Shown here: positions 1-8,749 of the stretch, one piece after another
How the letters are laid out: every line of letters starts with the position of its first letter
How positions within the stretch are numbered: the first letter of the stretch is position 1
NCBI GenBank assembly: GCA_963751425.1
Contig: CAVVUF010000001.1
Span: 682,001-746,000 of the forward strand
Origin: CAVVUF01 sp963751425
Lineage (GTDB): Bacteria; Chloroflexota; Anaerolineae; Anaerolineales; UBA4823
DNA: 64,000 bases
Direction of reading: 5' to 3'
The notes under the pieces: model-generated
Databases searched by the model: none
What the model saw: only the letters and a program-made list of their open reading frames with translations
What the model was told of the DNA's origin: nothing
Translations under genes and position numbers: made by a program

Positions 1-643
1 AGATATAGGCGGCGGTTGGAGTCTTTGCGTTTTCCTGGAAAGTCACCACCCTGCCCTCCCCTGTTTCAAACTCAAGGGGCAACAACTGCTTGATCGAGGG
101 AACCTGCTTGACCATGTTAACAAAATGAGTAAAGACCAGGTAAACTCGATCGGCTTCACCTGCCAGGAACTCATCCACCACCAGGCGGCCTATGGCTGAA
201 ACATCCATAAAGGAGGGGTCAGCAGGCAAGTTACTAAATTCAGCCATTACAGGCAGATGCCTGCGCATGAGCAGGTCACGGCCTTTTCGACCTATGGCAA
301 TATAACGAACCGGAACGGTTCGCTGGTTGAAGTGGTGGAGTGCAAATCGAACGATATTTGAGTTGTAGGCTCCCGCCAGTCCTCGGTCCCCGGTGATTAA
401 AACAACCAATTCAGATCGGTCCTCGGTACGTGGAGTCAACAAAGGATGCAGGTTCGCACGTCCAGGCTGCCTGGCGATATGGGTTAAGACTTGCCAGGCT
501 TTGGTTGCATAAGGGCGCGTGCGCAGCATTGCAGCCATTGCCTTGCGCACCTTGCTTGCACTGACCGCCTGCAATGCCCTTGTCACTTGAGAAATATTCT
601 TTACGCTGCGGATGCGCAGACGTACTTCTCTTGCGTTTGCCAT
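1..643 (-). CDS. atpG: ATP synthase F1 gamma subunit, 3' end outside window
   Basis: The gamma subunit is the rotating central stalk of F1 ATP synthase and couples proton flow to catalysis in the alpha3-beta3 head. The start codon is the ATG at 641-643, and the product begins MANAREVRLRIRSVKNISQV, the classic gamma N-terminal helix. The later segment ELVVLITGDRGLAGAYNSNI is the conserved core. About 214 residues are visible, roughly 70% of a usual gamma subunit, and the frame is open to the left edge. It lies 12 bases downstream of atpA, so the two are cotranscribed. Identification is firm; only the C-terminus is missing. Confidence 0.96.
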   Translation of the reverse strand, partial: MANAREVRLRIRSVKNISQVTRALQAVSASKVRKAMAAMLRTRPYATKAWQVLTHIARQPGRANLHPLLTPRTEDRSELVVLITGDRGLAGAYNSNIVRFALHHFNQRTVPVRYIAIGRKGRDLLMRRHLPVMAEFSNLPADPSFMDVSAIGRLVVDEFLAGEADRVYLVFTHFVNMVKQVPSIKQLLPLEFETGEGRVVTFQENAKTPTAAYI

Positions 644-655
644 AAGAATCGGCTT

Positions 656-2317
656 TTACTGCCAGGTAGTTGTAAATGCGTCTAAGGCCTGGCGTAGCTG
701 CTGCTCTACCTCAGGTAAAATGCGCTTTTTTTCGGCAATCGACCTGCCGATTTCTGGATAAGTAGTTTCCATATAGCGCAGTAAAGACGTTTCCCAGGCT
801 TTCATGCGTTCCAGTGGAACTCGATCTGCAAAACCATTCGTCCCTGCAAACAGCTCAATCACTTGGTCCTCCAAGGACATTGGCTCATACTGCGGCTGTT
901 TCAGGATTTCCTGTAAATGCTGGCCGCGGTTCAGCTGCGCCTGGGTAGACTTATCCAGGTCTGATCCAAATTGGGCAAACGCGGCTAATTCACGGAAGGA
1001 GGCCATATCCAGCCGGAGACGTCCTGCTACCTGCCTCATCGCCCGGGTTAAGGCATCGCCGCCCACCCGCGAAACAGATAACCCGACATTGATCGCGGGG
1101 CGAATGCCAGCATAGAACAGGTTTCCTTCCAGGTATATTTGACCATCAGTGATCGAAATGACATTCGTCGGGATATAAGCAGATACATCTCCTAAGAGAG
1201 TCTCAATGATCGGCAAAGCGGTTAATGATCCACCTGAGCCAATTAATTTCACGATCTTGCATTGATCTTTTTCCGGCAACCCAGCCAGCACACTCTCAGC
1301 ATCTGACCTGGCGACCGGACCGCCGAAAATCTTCCCGTTCACACTATCTTTTTCTTCAGCCTGGCTGTCCTCAAAGGTTGAAGAAACGATAACGTACTTA
1401 TCCGCTAACCTGCCAGCGCGTTCTAACAGCCTGGAATGCAGATAGAAAACATCACCTGGGTAGGCTTCCCGGCCGGGTGGGCGGCGCAGAAGCAAAGACA
1501 CCTGACGATAAGCCCAGGCATGTTTCGAAAGATCGTCATAGACGACTAAAGCATCCCGACCGGTTTCCATGAACTCTTCACCAATCGCGCATCCTGCATA
1601 AGGAGCAATGTACTGCAGCGCGGCTGGCTCACCAGCCGAAGCAACCACAACCGTGGTGTAATCCATTGCCCCAACTCGCTCTAAAAGCGCAACCGTCCGA
1701 GCTACGGCAGCTTTTTTCTGCCCAATGGCCACATAGATACAATATAGGTTTTTTTCCTTTTGGTTAATGATTGTATCGACACAAAGAGCTGTCTTTCCCG
1801 TCTGCCGGTCGCCGATGATTAATTCGCGCTGCCCGCGGCCAATCGGGATCATCGCATCGATGGCCTTGATACCGGTTTGCACAGGAGTATCCACATCCTT
1901 ACGATCGATCACTCCAGAAGCCATGCGCTCAATTGGACGGTAACCAGAAGCTTTAATCGGTCCTTTGCTATCAATCGGTTCACCCAGGGCATTCACCACA
2001 CGCCCCACCAGGCCGTCTCCCACTGGAACAGAAGCAATTCTTCCGGTAGAACGAACCTTCATCCCCTCTTCGATTGCCGCGTATTCACCCATGATGATTA
2101 CGCCAACATTATCTTTCTCCAGATTGAAAGCAATCCCAATCACACCATTGGCAAATTGAACCAATTCCTGCGAGCGGACATCCGCCAGGCCGCGAACACG
2201 GGCAATGCCATCTCCGGCATCCAACACCGTACCCACATCGCTGATTGCCATGGTTGGCTCAAACGACTCAATCTGCTTCTGCAAGTCGGCGGTGATTTGT
2301 TTAATCAGGTCGGTCAT
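656..2317 (-). CDS. atpA: ATP synthase F1 alpha subunit
   Basis: This is the non-catalytic nucleotide-binding subunit of F1 (553 residues). The Walker A motif GDRQTGKTA lies near residue 171, the region SLLLRRPPGREAYPGDVFY is conserved, and GGSLTALPIIET precedes the conserved ISITDGQI segment. Between the RLLERAGRLADKY segment and GGSLTALP lies an insertion of about 40 residues relative to the E. coli subunit, containing VNGKIFGGP. The gene upstream is an M42 peptidase rather than atpH, so the usual atpBEFHAGDC order is broken before atpA. The start at 2317 is followed by a normal MTDLIKQI terminus. Confidence 0.98.
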   Translation of the reverse strand: MTDLIKQITADLQKQIESFEPTMAISDVGTVLDAGDGIARVRGLADVRSQELVQFANGVIGIAFNLEKDNVGVIIMGEYAAIEEGMKVRSTGRIASVPVGDGLVGRVVNALGEPIDSKGPIKASGYRPIERMASGVIDRKDVDTPVQTGIKAIDAMIPIGRGQRELIIGDRQTGKTALCVDTIINQKEKNLYCIYVAIGQKKAAVARTVALLERVGAMDYTTVVVASAGEPAALQYIAPYAGCAIGEEFMETGRDALVVYDDLSKHAWAYRQVSLLLRRPPGREAYPGDVFYLHSRLLERAGRLADKYVIVSSTFEDSQAEEKDSVNGKIFGGPVARSDAESVLAGLPEKDQCKIVKLIGSGGSLTALPIIETLLGDVSAYIPTNVISITDGQIYLEGNLFYAGIRPAINVGLSVSRVGGDALTRAMRQVAGRLRLDMASFRELAAFAQFGSDLDKSTQAQLNRGQHLQEILKQPQYEPMSLEDQVIELFAGTNGFADRVPLERMKAWETSLLRYMETTYPEIGRSIAEKKRILPEVEQQLRQALDAFTTTWQ

Positions 2318-2347
2318 CGTACCTCCAAAATCTGGATGAGTAAGTGA

Positions 2348-3418
2348 TTACTGGGTTAATTCTGCCACTGTTTTCGCATCCAGACGCTTGATTACAGCAG
2401 TTAAAAGTTTCACTGCCTGATCGTAATCTTCTCGATGGATAATTGACGAATGGGAATGGATGTGGCGTGCAGCCACCGCCAAGACTGCCGATGGAACGCC
2501 GATGCCATGTAAATGGATCGCACCCGCATCCGTTCCACCTGCTTCCACAAATGAGATTTGCACTGCGATATTCTCTCTTTGAGCGATATCCAGAATCAGC
2601 TCGCGAAGTTTTAAGTTCGGGATGGTCCTGGACTCGTAAATTAATACAGTCGGGCCTTTTCCCAGCTTAATCAAAAACTCTTCCGATTTAATCCCTGGAA
2701 CATCCCCAGCGATATCGGACTCGAGAACAATCGCCACATCAGGATCGATCGCCCGTACGCTCGTGGTTGCCCCGCGTAAACCGACTTCTTCCATGACGGT
2801 TGCGGTGCCGTAGACCGTATTGGGATGAGAGCTGTTTTGCAGCGCTTGCAATGCCGAGATCACCAATGCGGTTCCTACCCGGTCATCAAACGCCTTCGAT
2901 AAATACGTTTTCCCACTGGCTAAGGGGACAAAATCAGCTCTCGGCAAGGCCGGGTCGCCTAACCTGACGCCCGCCTCTTCAACTTCCTGTTGACTGGTGG
3001 CGCCGATATCGATATACATGTCTCTTTTTAAAACAACCTTCGAGCGTTCTTCCTGCGGCAGCAGGTGAGGTGGTTTTGCGCCAATCACTCCGACCACATC
3101 TCCCTTGGCAGTCTGGATGATCACTCTTTGTCCCAACAGCACCTGGTCAGACCAACCACCCAAAGGGATGAATTTGATAAAACCCTCTGGGGTGATCTGC
3201 TTGACCATGAAGCCAATCTCATCCATGTGGCCCGCCAGCATCACCTTGGGTGAAGAAGCCGAGCCAGCTTTTCTACAAATTACGCTGCCAATTTTATCCT
3301 GAGATAACTCGCCCAGGTTTTCCATATATCTTCGCACCACAGCCCGAACAGGAGCTTCGTAACCGGGTGCGCCATTAACTTCGGTTAATTCTTTGAGCAG
3401 TTGGAAAGTCGCGTCCAT
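2348..3418 (-). CDS. M42 family metallo-aminopeptidase (FrvX/glutamyl aminopeptidase/endoglucanase-type)
   Basis: This 356-residue cytosolic di-metal aminopeptidase follows the M42 pattern: AGHMDEIGFMV near residue 61 carries the first metal-binding HMD, KAFDDRVG supplies the bridging Asp, VMEEVGLRGA the catalytic and metal-binding Glu residues, and GGTDAGAIHLHGIGVPS the late ligands. Members of this family trim peptides; older annotations call them endoglucanase. The gene sits between proC and atpA on the same strand, 30 bases from atpA, and probably shares their transcript. Length and motifs are complete. The exact peptide preference cannot be read from sequence. Confidence 0.93.
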   Translation of the reverse strand: MDATFQLLKELTEVNGAPGYEAPVRAVVRRYMENLGELSQDKIGSVICRKAGSASSPKVMLAGHMDEIGFMVKQITPEGFIKFIPLGGWSDQVLLGQRVIIQTAKGDVVGVIGAKPPHLLPQEERSKVVLKRDMYIDIGATSQQEVEEAGVRLGDPALPRADFVPLASGKTYLSKAFDDRVGTALVISALQALQNSSHPNTVYGTATVMEEVGLRGATTSVRAIDPDVAIVLESDIAGDVPGIKSEEFLIKLGKGPTVLIYESRTIPNLKLRELILDIAQRENIAVQISFVEAGGTDAGAIHLHGIGVPSAVLAVAARHIHSHSSIIHREDYDQAVKLLTAVIKRLDAKTVAELTQ

Positions 3419-3505
3419 CAGATCCCCTTTATAGGTTAAGGGTTATAAAGCGGTGAAATGATACCCGATTTGGGAAATCTTGTCCAGTTTTTCACAATTC
3501 AGGCC

Positions 3506-4355
3506 TCAACCCTCTTGGGGGGGGTGTGCTTTTCCGCCCTGCCCAAGCTCCTTTGAGCGCTGGTAAGCAGCCCAGATGGCCCTTGAGATGGCGGTGCGAA
3601 AACCGGCTTTTTCAAGATAATACAAGGCTTCTGCCGAGGTTCCACCTGGAGAGGTAACTTCATTCCGCATCCGCGCCAGGTGAACGGGATCAGTGCGCGT
3701 TTTATAATAGTCCACCGAGCCTAGCAGTGTTTGAGTTACCAATTGTTCAGCAATCCTGCGCGGGAAACCCAGGTGCACGCCAGCATCAACCATCGCTTCC
3801 ATAAACAGGAAGACATATGCAGGACCAGTTCCTGACAAAGCGGTTGCCATATCCAGATAGTTCTCGTCCTCTACAAATACCTCCTCGCCCAAAGCTCCCA
3901 GGATGCGCTTTGCCATAACCTGCTGCTCCTCAGAGACTTGAGGTGAAGCCGTCCACACCGTGATCCCTTCGCCAATTTGTGCCGGTGTATTCGGCATAGA
4001 ACGTACCACGATGGAATGCGCCAAACCAGTGCTGATCTTTGCAATTGTCGCCCCAGCCACAATGGAAAGAACCAGGGCGTGTGGTTGTACGTACCCCTTG
4101 AGCCCCATCAAAACCCGATCCAGGCGCTGAGGTTTTACAGAAATGACAACAACATCTGCCTGGCTGGCAGCTTCTTTATTATCGATGGAAAACGCGATCC
4201 CATAATTCTTCTGCAGCTCATCGCCCCGCTCCTGGCGGGGTCCAGCAGCAATCAGTGCTTCGGAAGAAGCCACTTTCGTGCGGATCAACCCGGCAATCAT
4301 GGCTTCTGCCATAGACTCCGGGGCCTATGAAAGCGATTTTTTTACCGGTAAACAT
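3506..4355 (-). CDS. proC: Pyrroline-5-carboxylate reductase, frameshifted near the N-terminus
   Basis: ProC reduces pyrroline-5-carboxylate to proline with NAD(P)H. The main frame starts at 4312 with MAEAMIAGLIRTK and lacks the Rossmann strand. The missing part lies upstream in another frame: ATG at 4353-4355, after an AAGGAGG site, encodes MFTGKKIAFIGPG. One extra base in the GTCT at 4313-4316 separates the halves; removing it gives IGPGSMAEAM, the canonical GxGxM motif. The C-terminal half has the family signature MRNEVTSPGGTSAEAL. The restored length of about 282 residues is normal. The shift is probably a sequence error rather than decay, since the rest is intact. Confidence 0.93.
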
Positions 4356-4381
4356 CAAACAGCCTCCTTCCCGAAATAAGC

Positions 4382-4963
4382 TCAAGGTTTCGTAAAGTAT
4401 TGTAGAGTAGCCCGTAAACGAGTTTCTACATCAGCAGGTGTATCACGCGGTATCGCTTGTAAGGCCGCCTGGGCTTCTACGACACTATATCCCAGGCTGG
4501 TAAGCGCAGACAAAACCTCCGTATCCACATCGGTCATGGCAGCCATAGGCTCAAGACCCTCAACCGACTTGATGCGGTCCTGCAAGTACAATAAGATCTT
4601 TTGGGATGTTTTCTTTCCAACCCCAGGCACCCGCGTGAAAACCTCTGCCTGCTCATTAAATACTGCTCTGCGGATTGCATCCGGATTCATCACGGAAAGA
4701 ATGGATAAAGCCGATTTCGGACCGATCCCATCCACGCTCAGCAAAAGCTCGAAATATTCCCGTCCTTCACTGGTCTCAAATCCGAATAACATCAGCGCAT
4801 CCTGGCGCACAATTAAATGTGTATACAAAAAGGTGGTCTCTCCAGTCCTCAACCTGTCGCGCAGCGGCGTCGAGACAAAAACCTTGATCCCAACTCCCCC
4901 CACCTCCAGGACGATATTATCTGAGCCAATGGTACTGACGGAACCACTTAAGCTGGCAATCAT
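4382..4963 (-). CDS. ruvA: Holliday junction DNA helicase subunit RuvA
   Basis: RuvA (193 residues) is the four-way-junction-binding scaffold that loads RuvB for branch migration. It shows the N-terminal OB fold (MIASLSGSV, then VEVGGVGI-like VLEVGGVGIKV), the helix-hairpin-helix repeats SVDGIGPKSALSIL and RVPGVGKKTSQKIL, and a short C-terminal domain ending in TLQYFTKP that contacts RuvB. ruvC lies two genes upstream in the same run, but no ruvB is present in the window. The gene starts 10 bases after the methyltransferase, so translation is probably coupled. Confidence 0.97.
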   Translation of the reverse strand: MIASLSGSVSTIGSDNIVLEVGGVGIKVFVSTPLRDRLRTGETTFLYTHLIVRQDALMLFGFETSEGREYFELLLSVDGIGPKSALSILSVMNPDAIRRAVFNEQAEVFTRVPGVGKKTSQKILLYLQDRIKSVEGLEPMAAMTDVDTEVLSALTSLGYSVVEAQAALQAIPRDTPADVETRLRATLQYFTKP

Positions 4964-4972
4964 ATGATTTCC

Positions 4973-5875
4973 TCAAGATTCTACCTGATTTGCAGACCAA
5001 CGCACAAAAATCGCTGCAGAAAGCAGCCTGCCTTTCGATTTTTCCCTCACCACAAGCTCACCGGTCGAGAGACTTCCCTGGAAACCAGCCAGCATCTCAT
5101 CCACAGCATAAAAAAGACTCAAGGCAGAAGCTCTGATCGCATAAGCAGTGATCACGAGAAAGGCAGGTTTTGGAGACAAGATCGCCTGGCAGGCCTCGAG
5201 CAGGGTGGGAAGCATCTCGAAGACCTCCCATACTTCCCCTTTTGGCCCCCGCCCGAATTTCGGCGGGTCAAGGATCAAGCCATCATACTGCGCACCCCGC
5301 CGCTGCTCACGCTGCACAAACTTCAGCGCGTCATCGATGATCCAGCGAATAGGCTTCGCCTCCAGCTTAGAGAGAGCCTGGTTCTCTCGCGCCCAGCCGA
5401 TCGATTTCTTCGATGCGTCTACATGGGTCACCTGGGCGCCAGCCTGTGCAGCCGCCAGCGTCGCCAGGCCAGTATATCCAAATAAGTTTAGAACTCGCAA
5501 AGAAGTTTGTGAGGCCCGCACCTGAGCGTTGATCCAATCCCAATGGTTTGCCTGTTCCGGAAAAACCCCCACATGCCTTGAATTGGAGGTGCGCGCCAGG
5601 AATTGAAGGCCTTTGTATTGCATCTGCCAGGTCTCTTCGATTGGCTTCAAAAACTTCCAATGACCTCCGCCCTCTTCGCCGGTTGGTTGAAAAATGGCAT
5701 GCGCAGATTTCCATTTTCCTTCTGGAAGCGCTGGAGCCCATACCGCCTGGTGCTCTGGACGGATAAAAGTATACGGACCAAAACGTTCCAATCGGGAGCC
5801 GTTTCCACTATCCAAGAGCTCATAATCTCTCCAGTCAGGAGATGCGAGCAAATGCAGGACTGGTTCTGAAGTCAC
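4973..5875 (-). CDS. Class I SAM-dependent methyltransferase, RlmI/RlmK-like
   Basis: This 300-residue protein has a Rossmann methyltransferase core: VLNLFGYTGLATLAAAQAGA (motif I) near residue 130, THVDASKKSIGWARENQ (acidic motif II), and GLILDPPKFGRG, a DPPK catalytic loop typical of rRNA cytosine-C5 methyltransferases of the RlmI group. The usual N-terminal PUA domain is reduced or absent, so the exact substrate is uncertain. A GTG start at 5873-5875 directly follows the ruvC stop, indicating translational coupling with the recombination genes on both sides. Confidence 0.85.
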   Translation of the reverse strand: MTSEPVLHLLASPDWRDYELLDSGNGSRLERFGPYTFIRPEHQAVWAPALPEGKWKSAHAIFQPTGEEGGGHWKFLKPIEETWQMQYKGLQFLARTSNSRHVGVFPEQANHWDWINAQVRASQTSLRVLNLFGYTGLATLAAAQAGAQVTHVDASKKSIGWARENQALSKLEAKPIRWIIDDALKFVQREQRRGAQYDGLILDPPKFGRGPKGEVWEVFEMLPTLLEACQAILSPKPAFLVITAYAIRASALSLFYAVDEMLAGFQGSLSTGELVVREKSKGRLLSAAIFVRWSANQVES

Positions 5876-6370
5876 CTAAGCCTCTTCATAAAGAGAACGC
5901 CAGCGGTTGCTGTGAAGATGGCAGATCGCCACAGCCAACGCATCCGCAGCATCATCGGGTTGGGGCACTTCCTTCAAACCTAATAAAGCGCGTACCATTT
6001 GCTGGACCTGGTTCTTATCTGCGCTGCCATATCCAGCCACCGCTTGCTTGACTTCGTTGGGCGTATATTCATAAACCGGCAGGCCCGCCTGAGCCAAGGC
6101 CAATAAGATGACCCCGCGCGCTTGTCCCACGCTCAAAGCCGTCCGGACATTCTTCTGGAAAAACAACTTCTCCACCGCGCCGCTTTCAGGACGGTGGAGA
6201 AGGATAATTTTGTTCAATTCTCGAAATATTTCCAAAAGACGCTCCGGCATCTCCAGTTCAGAAGCGGTCAAGATGACCCCATAATCCACTACAACCAGGC
6301 TGCCATCTTGATCTTGCACCAATCCATATCCGGTGGTCGCTGTACCCGGATCGATGCCAAGCGCTAACAT
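5876..6370 (-). CDS. ruvC: Holliday junction resolvase RuvC
   Basis: RuvC is the RNase H-fold endonuclease that resolves Holliday junctions as a dimer. The protein (164 residues) opens with MLALGIDPGTATTGYGLV, holding the first catalytic Asp. It continues with GAVEKLFFQKN (Glu) and ends with PDDAADALAVAICH (final Asp pair), so all four acidic residues are present. It starts 4 bases after yebC, the usual yebC-ruvC pairing, and abuts the methyltransferase gene downstream. Confidence 0.97.
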   Translation of the reverse strand: MLALGIDPGTATTGYGLVQDQDGSLVVVDYGVILTASELEMPERLLEIFRELNKIILLHRPESGAVEKLFFQKNVRTALSVGQARGVILLALAQAGLPVYEYTPNEVKQAVAGYGSADKNQVQQMVRALLGLKEVPQPDDAADALAVAICHLHSNRWRSLYEEA

Positions 6371-6374
6371 CCCA

Positions 6375-7127
6375 TCAGGCTTCTTCTAGGTGGGCCCAAA
6401 CGGCATCCGAAACCTTCATGTTATGATAAACATTTTGGACGTCGTCCATTTCCTCGAGGGCTTCCACAAGCCTCAGGACTTGCAAAGTGTTCTCATCGCT
6501 CAGCTCAATCTCATTGCTGGGCACAAGGCGCATGCCCGCTTCGTCAGGCTTGATCTTTGCGGCGCGTAAACTCTCCGAAATGGATTTGAAGGATTCGATC
6601 GGACCCGTAATTTCCACTTCCGTATCAAAAATGACATCCTCAGCACCCGCTTCAACGGCCAGCTCAAATATTTTATCTGGGTCATGATCGTCTAAAGGAA
6701 ATGAGAAAGCCACAATGCGGTTGAACTGCCAGCTTACAGAACCAGCCTCAGCCATACTTCCGCCGTGGCGAGTTAAGGCATGCCGGATATCCGAGACAGC
6801 CCGGTTGCGGTTATCGGTAACCGTTTCAACCATCAAAGCCACACCATGCGGTGCGTAACCTTCGTAAATTACCTGCTCCAGTGTTCCACCTTCTTTTGAA
6901 TCGCCGGTGCCGCGCTTGATCGCCCGCTCGATATTATCCTTAGGCATATTGGAAGCGCGAGCCTTATCGATGGCGATCGCTAATCCTACATTGTTATCCG
7001 GGTCTCCGCCGCCTTCGCGCGCTGCTAACACAATTTCCCTTGCCAGGCGGGTGAAGGCCTGCCCGCGCTTGGCATCTGCAGCGCCTTTCTTACGCCGGAT
7101 GGTCGCCCAATGCGAATGTCCTGACAT
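6375..7127 (-). CDS. yebC: YebC/PmpR family regulatory or ribosome-associated protein
   Basis: The 250-residue product starts MSGHSHWATIRRKKGAADAK, the family hallmark, and contains NIERAIKRGTG and the YEGYAPHGVALMVE segment. YebC proteins have been described as transcription factors and, in other work, as aids to translation of proline-rich stretches (TACO1 homologues). It is the first gene of the long minus-strand run and is preceded by an AGGAG ribosome site and a TATAAT box at 7173-7178. Genetic linkage to ruvC is common in bacteria. Confidence 0.95.
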   Translation of the reverse strand: MSGHSHWATIRRKKGAADAKRGQAFTRLAREIVLAAREGGGDPDNNVGLAIAIDKARASNMPKDNIERAIKRGTGDSKEGGTLEQVIYEGYAPHGVALMVETVTDNRNRAVSDIRHALTRHGGSMAEAGSVSWQFNRIVAFSFPLDDHDPDKIFELAVEAGAEDVIFDTEVEITGPIESFKSISESLRAAKIKPDEAGMRLVPSNEIELSDENTLQVLRLVEALEEMDDVQNVYHNMKVSDAVWAHLEEA

Positions 7128-7172
7128 AATGTTTCTCCTACTCTACCAATTGAATTAAAATTTAGTGGAAGA

Positions 7173-7178
7173 ATTATA
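7173..7178 (-). promoter_or_regulatory. -10 box for the yebC-ruvC-ruvA-proC-atpAG run
   Basis: Read on the minus strand, the hexamer is a perfect TATAAT about 45 bases upstream of the yebC start. No good -35 match is visible at 16-18 bases. It is the only clear promoter seen for the seven to eight minus-strand genes that follow. Confidence 0.5.
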
Positions 7179-7239
7179 CCATGTGCCGGGAGTGAAGTGT
7201 TTTTGCCCTCACAAAGGATGCGCTGTGTTTGAATGAGCG

Positions 7240-8496
7240 CTACTTATTCTTCTGCAATACTTCCCGGTAGGCAACCAGGAGCTGCTCGGCAATTTTTTGC
7301 CAGGAATATTTCTTGGCTTCTTCGGCAGCCTGCTGGCCCATTTTTTGACGGAGGCGTTCATCTTTTAGAAGCAAAACCAACCGGTCCGCCAGGGTTTGTG
7401 GATCTTCGACCGGGACCGTGTAGCCCGTAACGCCATCCTGCACAAGAAACGCCAGGCCGCCAACCTGAGAGGCTACCACTGGGGTTCCACAGGCCATCGC
7501 TTCCAAGGCCACCATTCCAAAAGATTCATAATACGAAGGCACAACGACGATTTCTGCTGCCGAATAATAATACGGGAGGGTTTCCTGGTCCTGTTTCCCC
7601 AAGAAGGTAACCAAATCAGCTAAACCCGATTGATCCCTGAGTGACTGAAGCCGGCTCATCTCGACCGACATCGTTTCAGGGTTGGCGTCTGGTTCTCCAC
7701 CAATAACGGTCAAACAGAATGATTGATCGCACAAATCCGCGCGCTTACGCAAGATTGCGATAGCCTGAAATAAAACGTCAAGACCTTTAAGAGGTTCTAT
7801 CCGTCCAACGAATAAGATCATCCTTCCGCAAGGCGGCGCCCCGGTAAATTCGCGCGCTTCATCGGGTGGAATAGGGTAAAACCTGCGCAGATCTACACCG
7901 GGGGGAATGATAACAACCCGGCGCGTATCCGCCTGGTAAAGGAATTGAAGCTGGGCAAGCTCGGCGGGCGTGGCAGCGATAACTCGATCAGCGATGCTGA
8001 GTACTTTTCGCTCACCCTCCAAACGATATTCGCCCTCAATTTCACTCGGTGACTGCGCTACCCGGTTCTTCATCAATACAAGGGTATGAAACATATGCAC
8101 GATAGGGATCTGCCAGGCGGTCTTCAGCTCTGCGGCGGCTACCCCCGACATCCAATAGTGACTGTGGATCAGATCATAATGAATATTTTTACTTTCAGCG
8201 AAATGTTTGATCCCTTCGACAAAAGCCGGTATATAATTCGCCAGCTCTTGTTTCGGAAGCGGAACTTCGGGACCAGCCGGCACATGCACCACCCGGTTTC
8301 CATAACCCAGGTCGTGCAATACATGGGGCACATGCTCATCTTGCGACCGTGTAAAGACATCTACATGCACGCCCATTTCCCCCAGCTTGCGCGTAATTTC
8401 GCGCACGTAGACATTCATGCCTCCGGTATCCTTCCCCCCGAGGGTTGCCAGTGGGCAGGTGTGGTACGATAGCATTGCGATGCGCAGTTCCTTCAT
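7240..8496 (-). CDS. GT4 family glycosyltransferase (sucrose-phosphate synthase/MshA-like)
   Basis: This is a two-domain GT-B retaining glycosyltransferase that transfers sugar from a nucleotide-sugar donor. The N-terminal half has the loop GGKDTGGMNVYVREI and IHSHYWMSG; the C-terminal half has ILFVGRIEPLKGLD, the motif VPSYYESFGMVALEAMACG (EX7E), and GTPVVASQVGGLAFLVQDG. The first in-frame start lies 16 codons earlier, but the MKELRIAMLSYHTCP start at 8496 fits the Rossmann beginning and gives a normal length of about 418 residues. The acceptor cannot be told from sequence. It is transcribed away from the adjacent tRNA gene. Confidence 0.88.
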   Translation of the reverse strand: MKELRIAMLSYHTCPLATLGGKDTGGMNVYVREITRKLGEMGVHVDVFTRSQDEHVPHVLHDLGYGNRVVHVPAGPEVPLPKQELANYIPAFVEGIKHFAESKNIHYDLIHSHYWMSGVAAAELKTAWQIPIVHMFHTLVLMKNRVAQSPSEIEGEYRLEGERKVLSIADRVIAATPAELAQLQFLYQADTRRVVIIPPGVDLRRFYPIPPDEAREFTGAPPCGRMILFVGRIEPLKGLDVLFQAIAILRKRADLCDQSFCLTVIGGEPDANPETMSVEMSRLQSLRDQSGLADLVTFLGKQDQETLPYYYSAAEIVVVPSYYESFGMVALEAMACGTPVVASQVGGLAFLVQDGVTGYTVPVEDPQTLADRLVLLLKDERLRQKMGQQAAEEAKKYSWQKIAEQLLVAYREVLQKNK

Positions 8497-8519
8497 GAAG
8501 TGTTTCTCATATTTAATGG

Positions 8520-8525
8520 TATAAT
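8520..8525 (+). promoter_or_regulatory. -10 box ahead of tRNA-Thr (left copy)
   Basis: A perfect TATAAT lies 37 bases before the mature 5' end of the left tRNA-Thr. It overlaps the 5' end of the divergent glycosyltransferase gene. The second tRNA copy at 17083 lacks this upstream sequence, so the left copy keeps the native promoter. No convincing -35 box is seen. Confidence 0.5.
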
Positions 8526-8560
8526 CCCGCCGCGATAAAAACAATCGGTTTTTTCCAAAT

Positions 8561-8729
8561 CCGCCACCGTAGCTCAGCTGGCAGAGCAGACGTTTCGTAA
8601 ACGCCAGGTCAAGGGTTCAATTCCCTTCGGTGGCTCTTTTTCCAGTATAATTCCTTTATGCCCAATCGTACATCCCCTCTTGTTATCGGCATCGCCGGGG
8701 GAACAGGATCCGGAAAGACAACTATTGCC
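8561..8729 (+). repeat. Left 169-bp direct repeat: tRNA-Thr plus 5' end of udk
   Basis: This segment matches 17081-17249 with 4 mismatches, all of them in the udk part; the 73-base tRNA is identical in both. Sequences outside the two copies do not match. It marks the left junction of the island. Three of the four differences are synonymous in the udk frame and the fourth is Ile/Val. Confidence 0.9.
8563..8635 (+). tRNA. tRNA-Thr (anticodon CGT, reads ACG)
   Basis: The acceptor arms GCCACCG and CGGTGGC pair perfectly. The D arm is GCTC/GAGC, the anticodon loop TTCGTAA has CGT at positions 34-36, and the T arm is AAGGG/CCCTT around TTCAATT. One A-C mismatch sits in the anticodon stem. No CCA is encoded. 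An identical copy lies at 17083-17155, so this tRNA is duplicated across the island. Confidence 0.95.
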
Positions 8730-8741
8730 AATACGGCTTAG
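8658..8741 (+). pseudogene. Truncated 5' fragment of uridine kinase gene
   Basis: The ATG at 8658 opens a 27-codon frame, MPNRTSPLVIGIAGGTGSGK and a few more residues, which includes the complete P-loop of uridine kinase and then stops. It duplicates the start of the longer udk at 17178. It is too short to function. Differences from the longer copy are mostly synonymous, which suggests that this piece came from a related functional gene rather than by neutral decay in place. Confidence 0.88.
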
Positions 8742-8749
8742 TTCAACTC

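Noticed and set aside
1877..2347. A 156-codon frame opposite atpA
   Set aside because: It lies wholly antisense to a highly conserved gene, shows no ribosome site and no family character.
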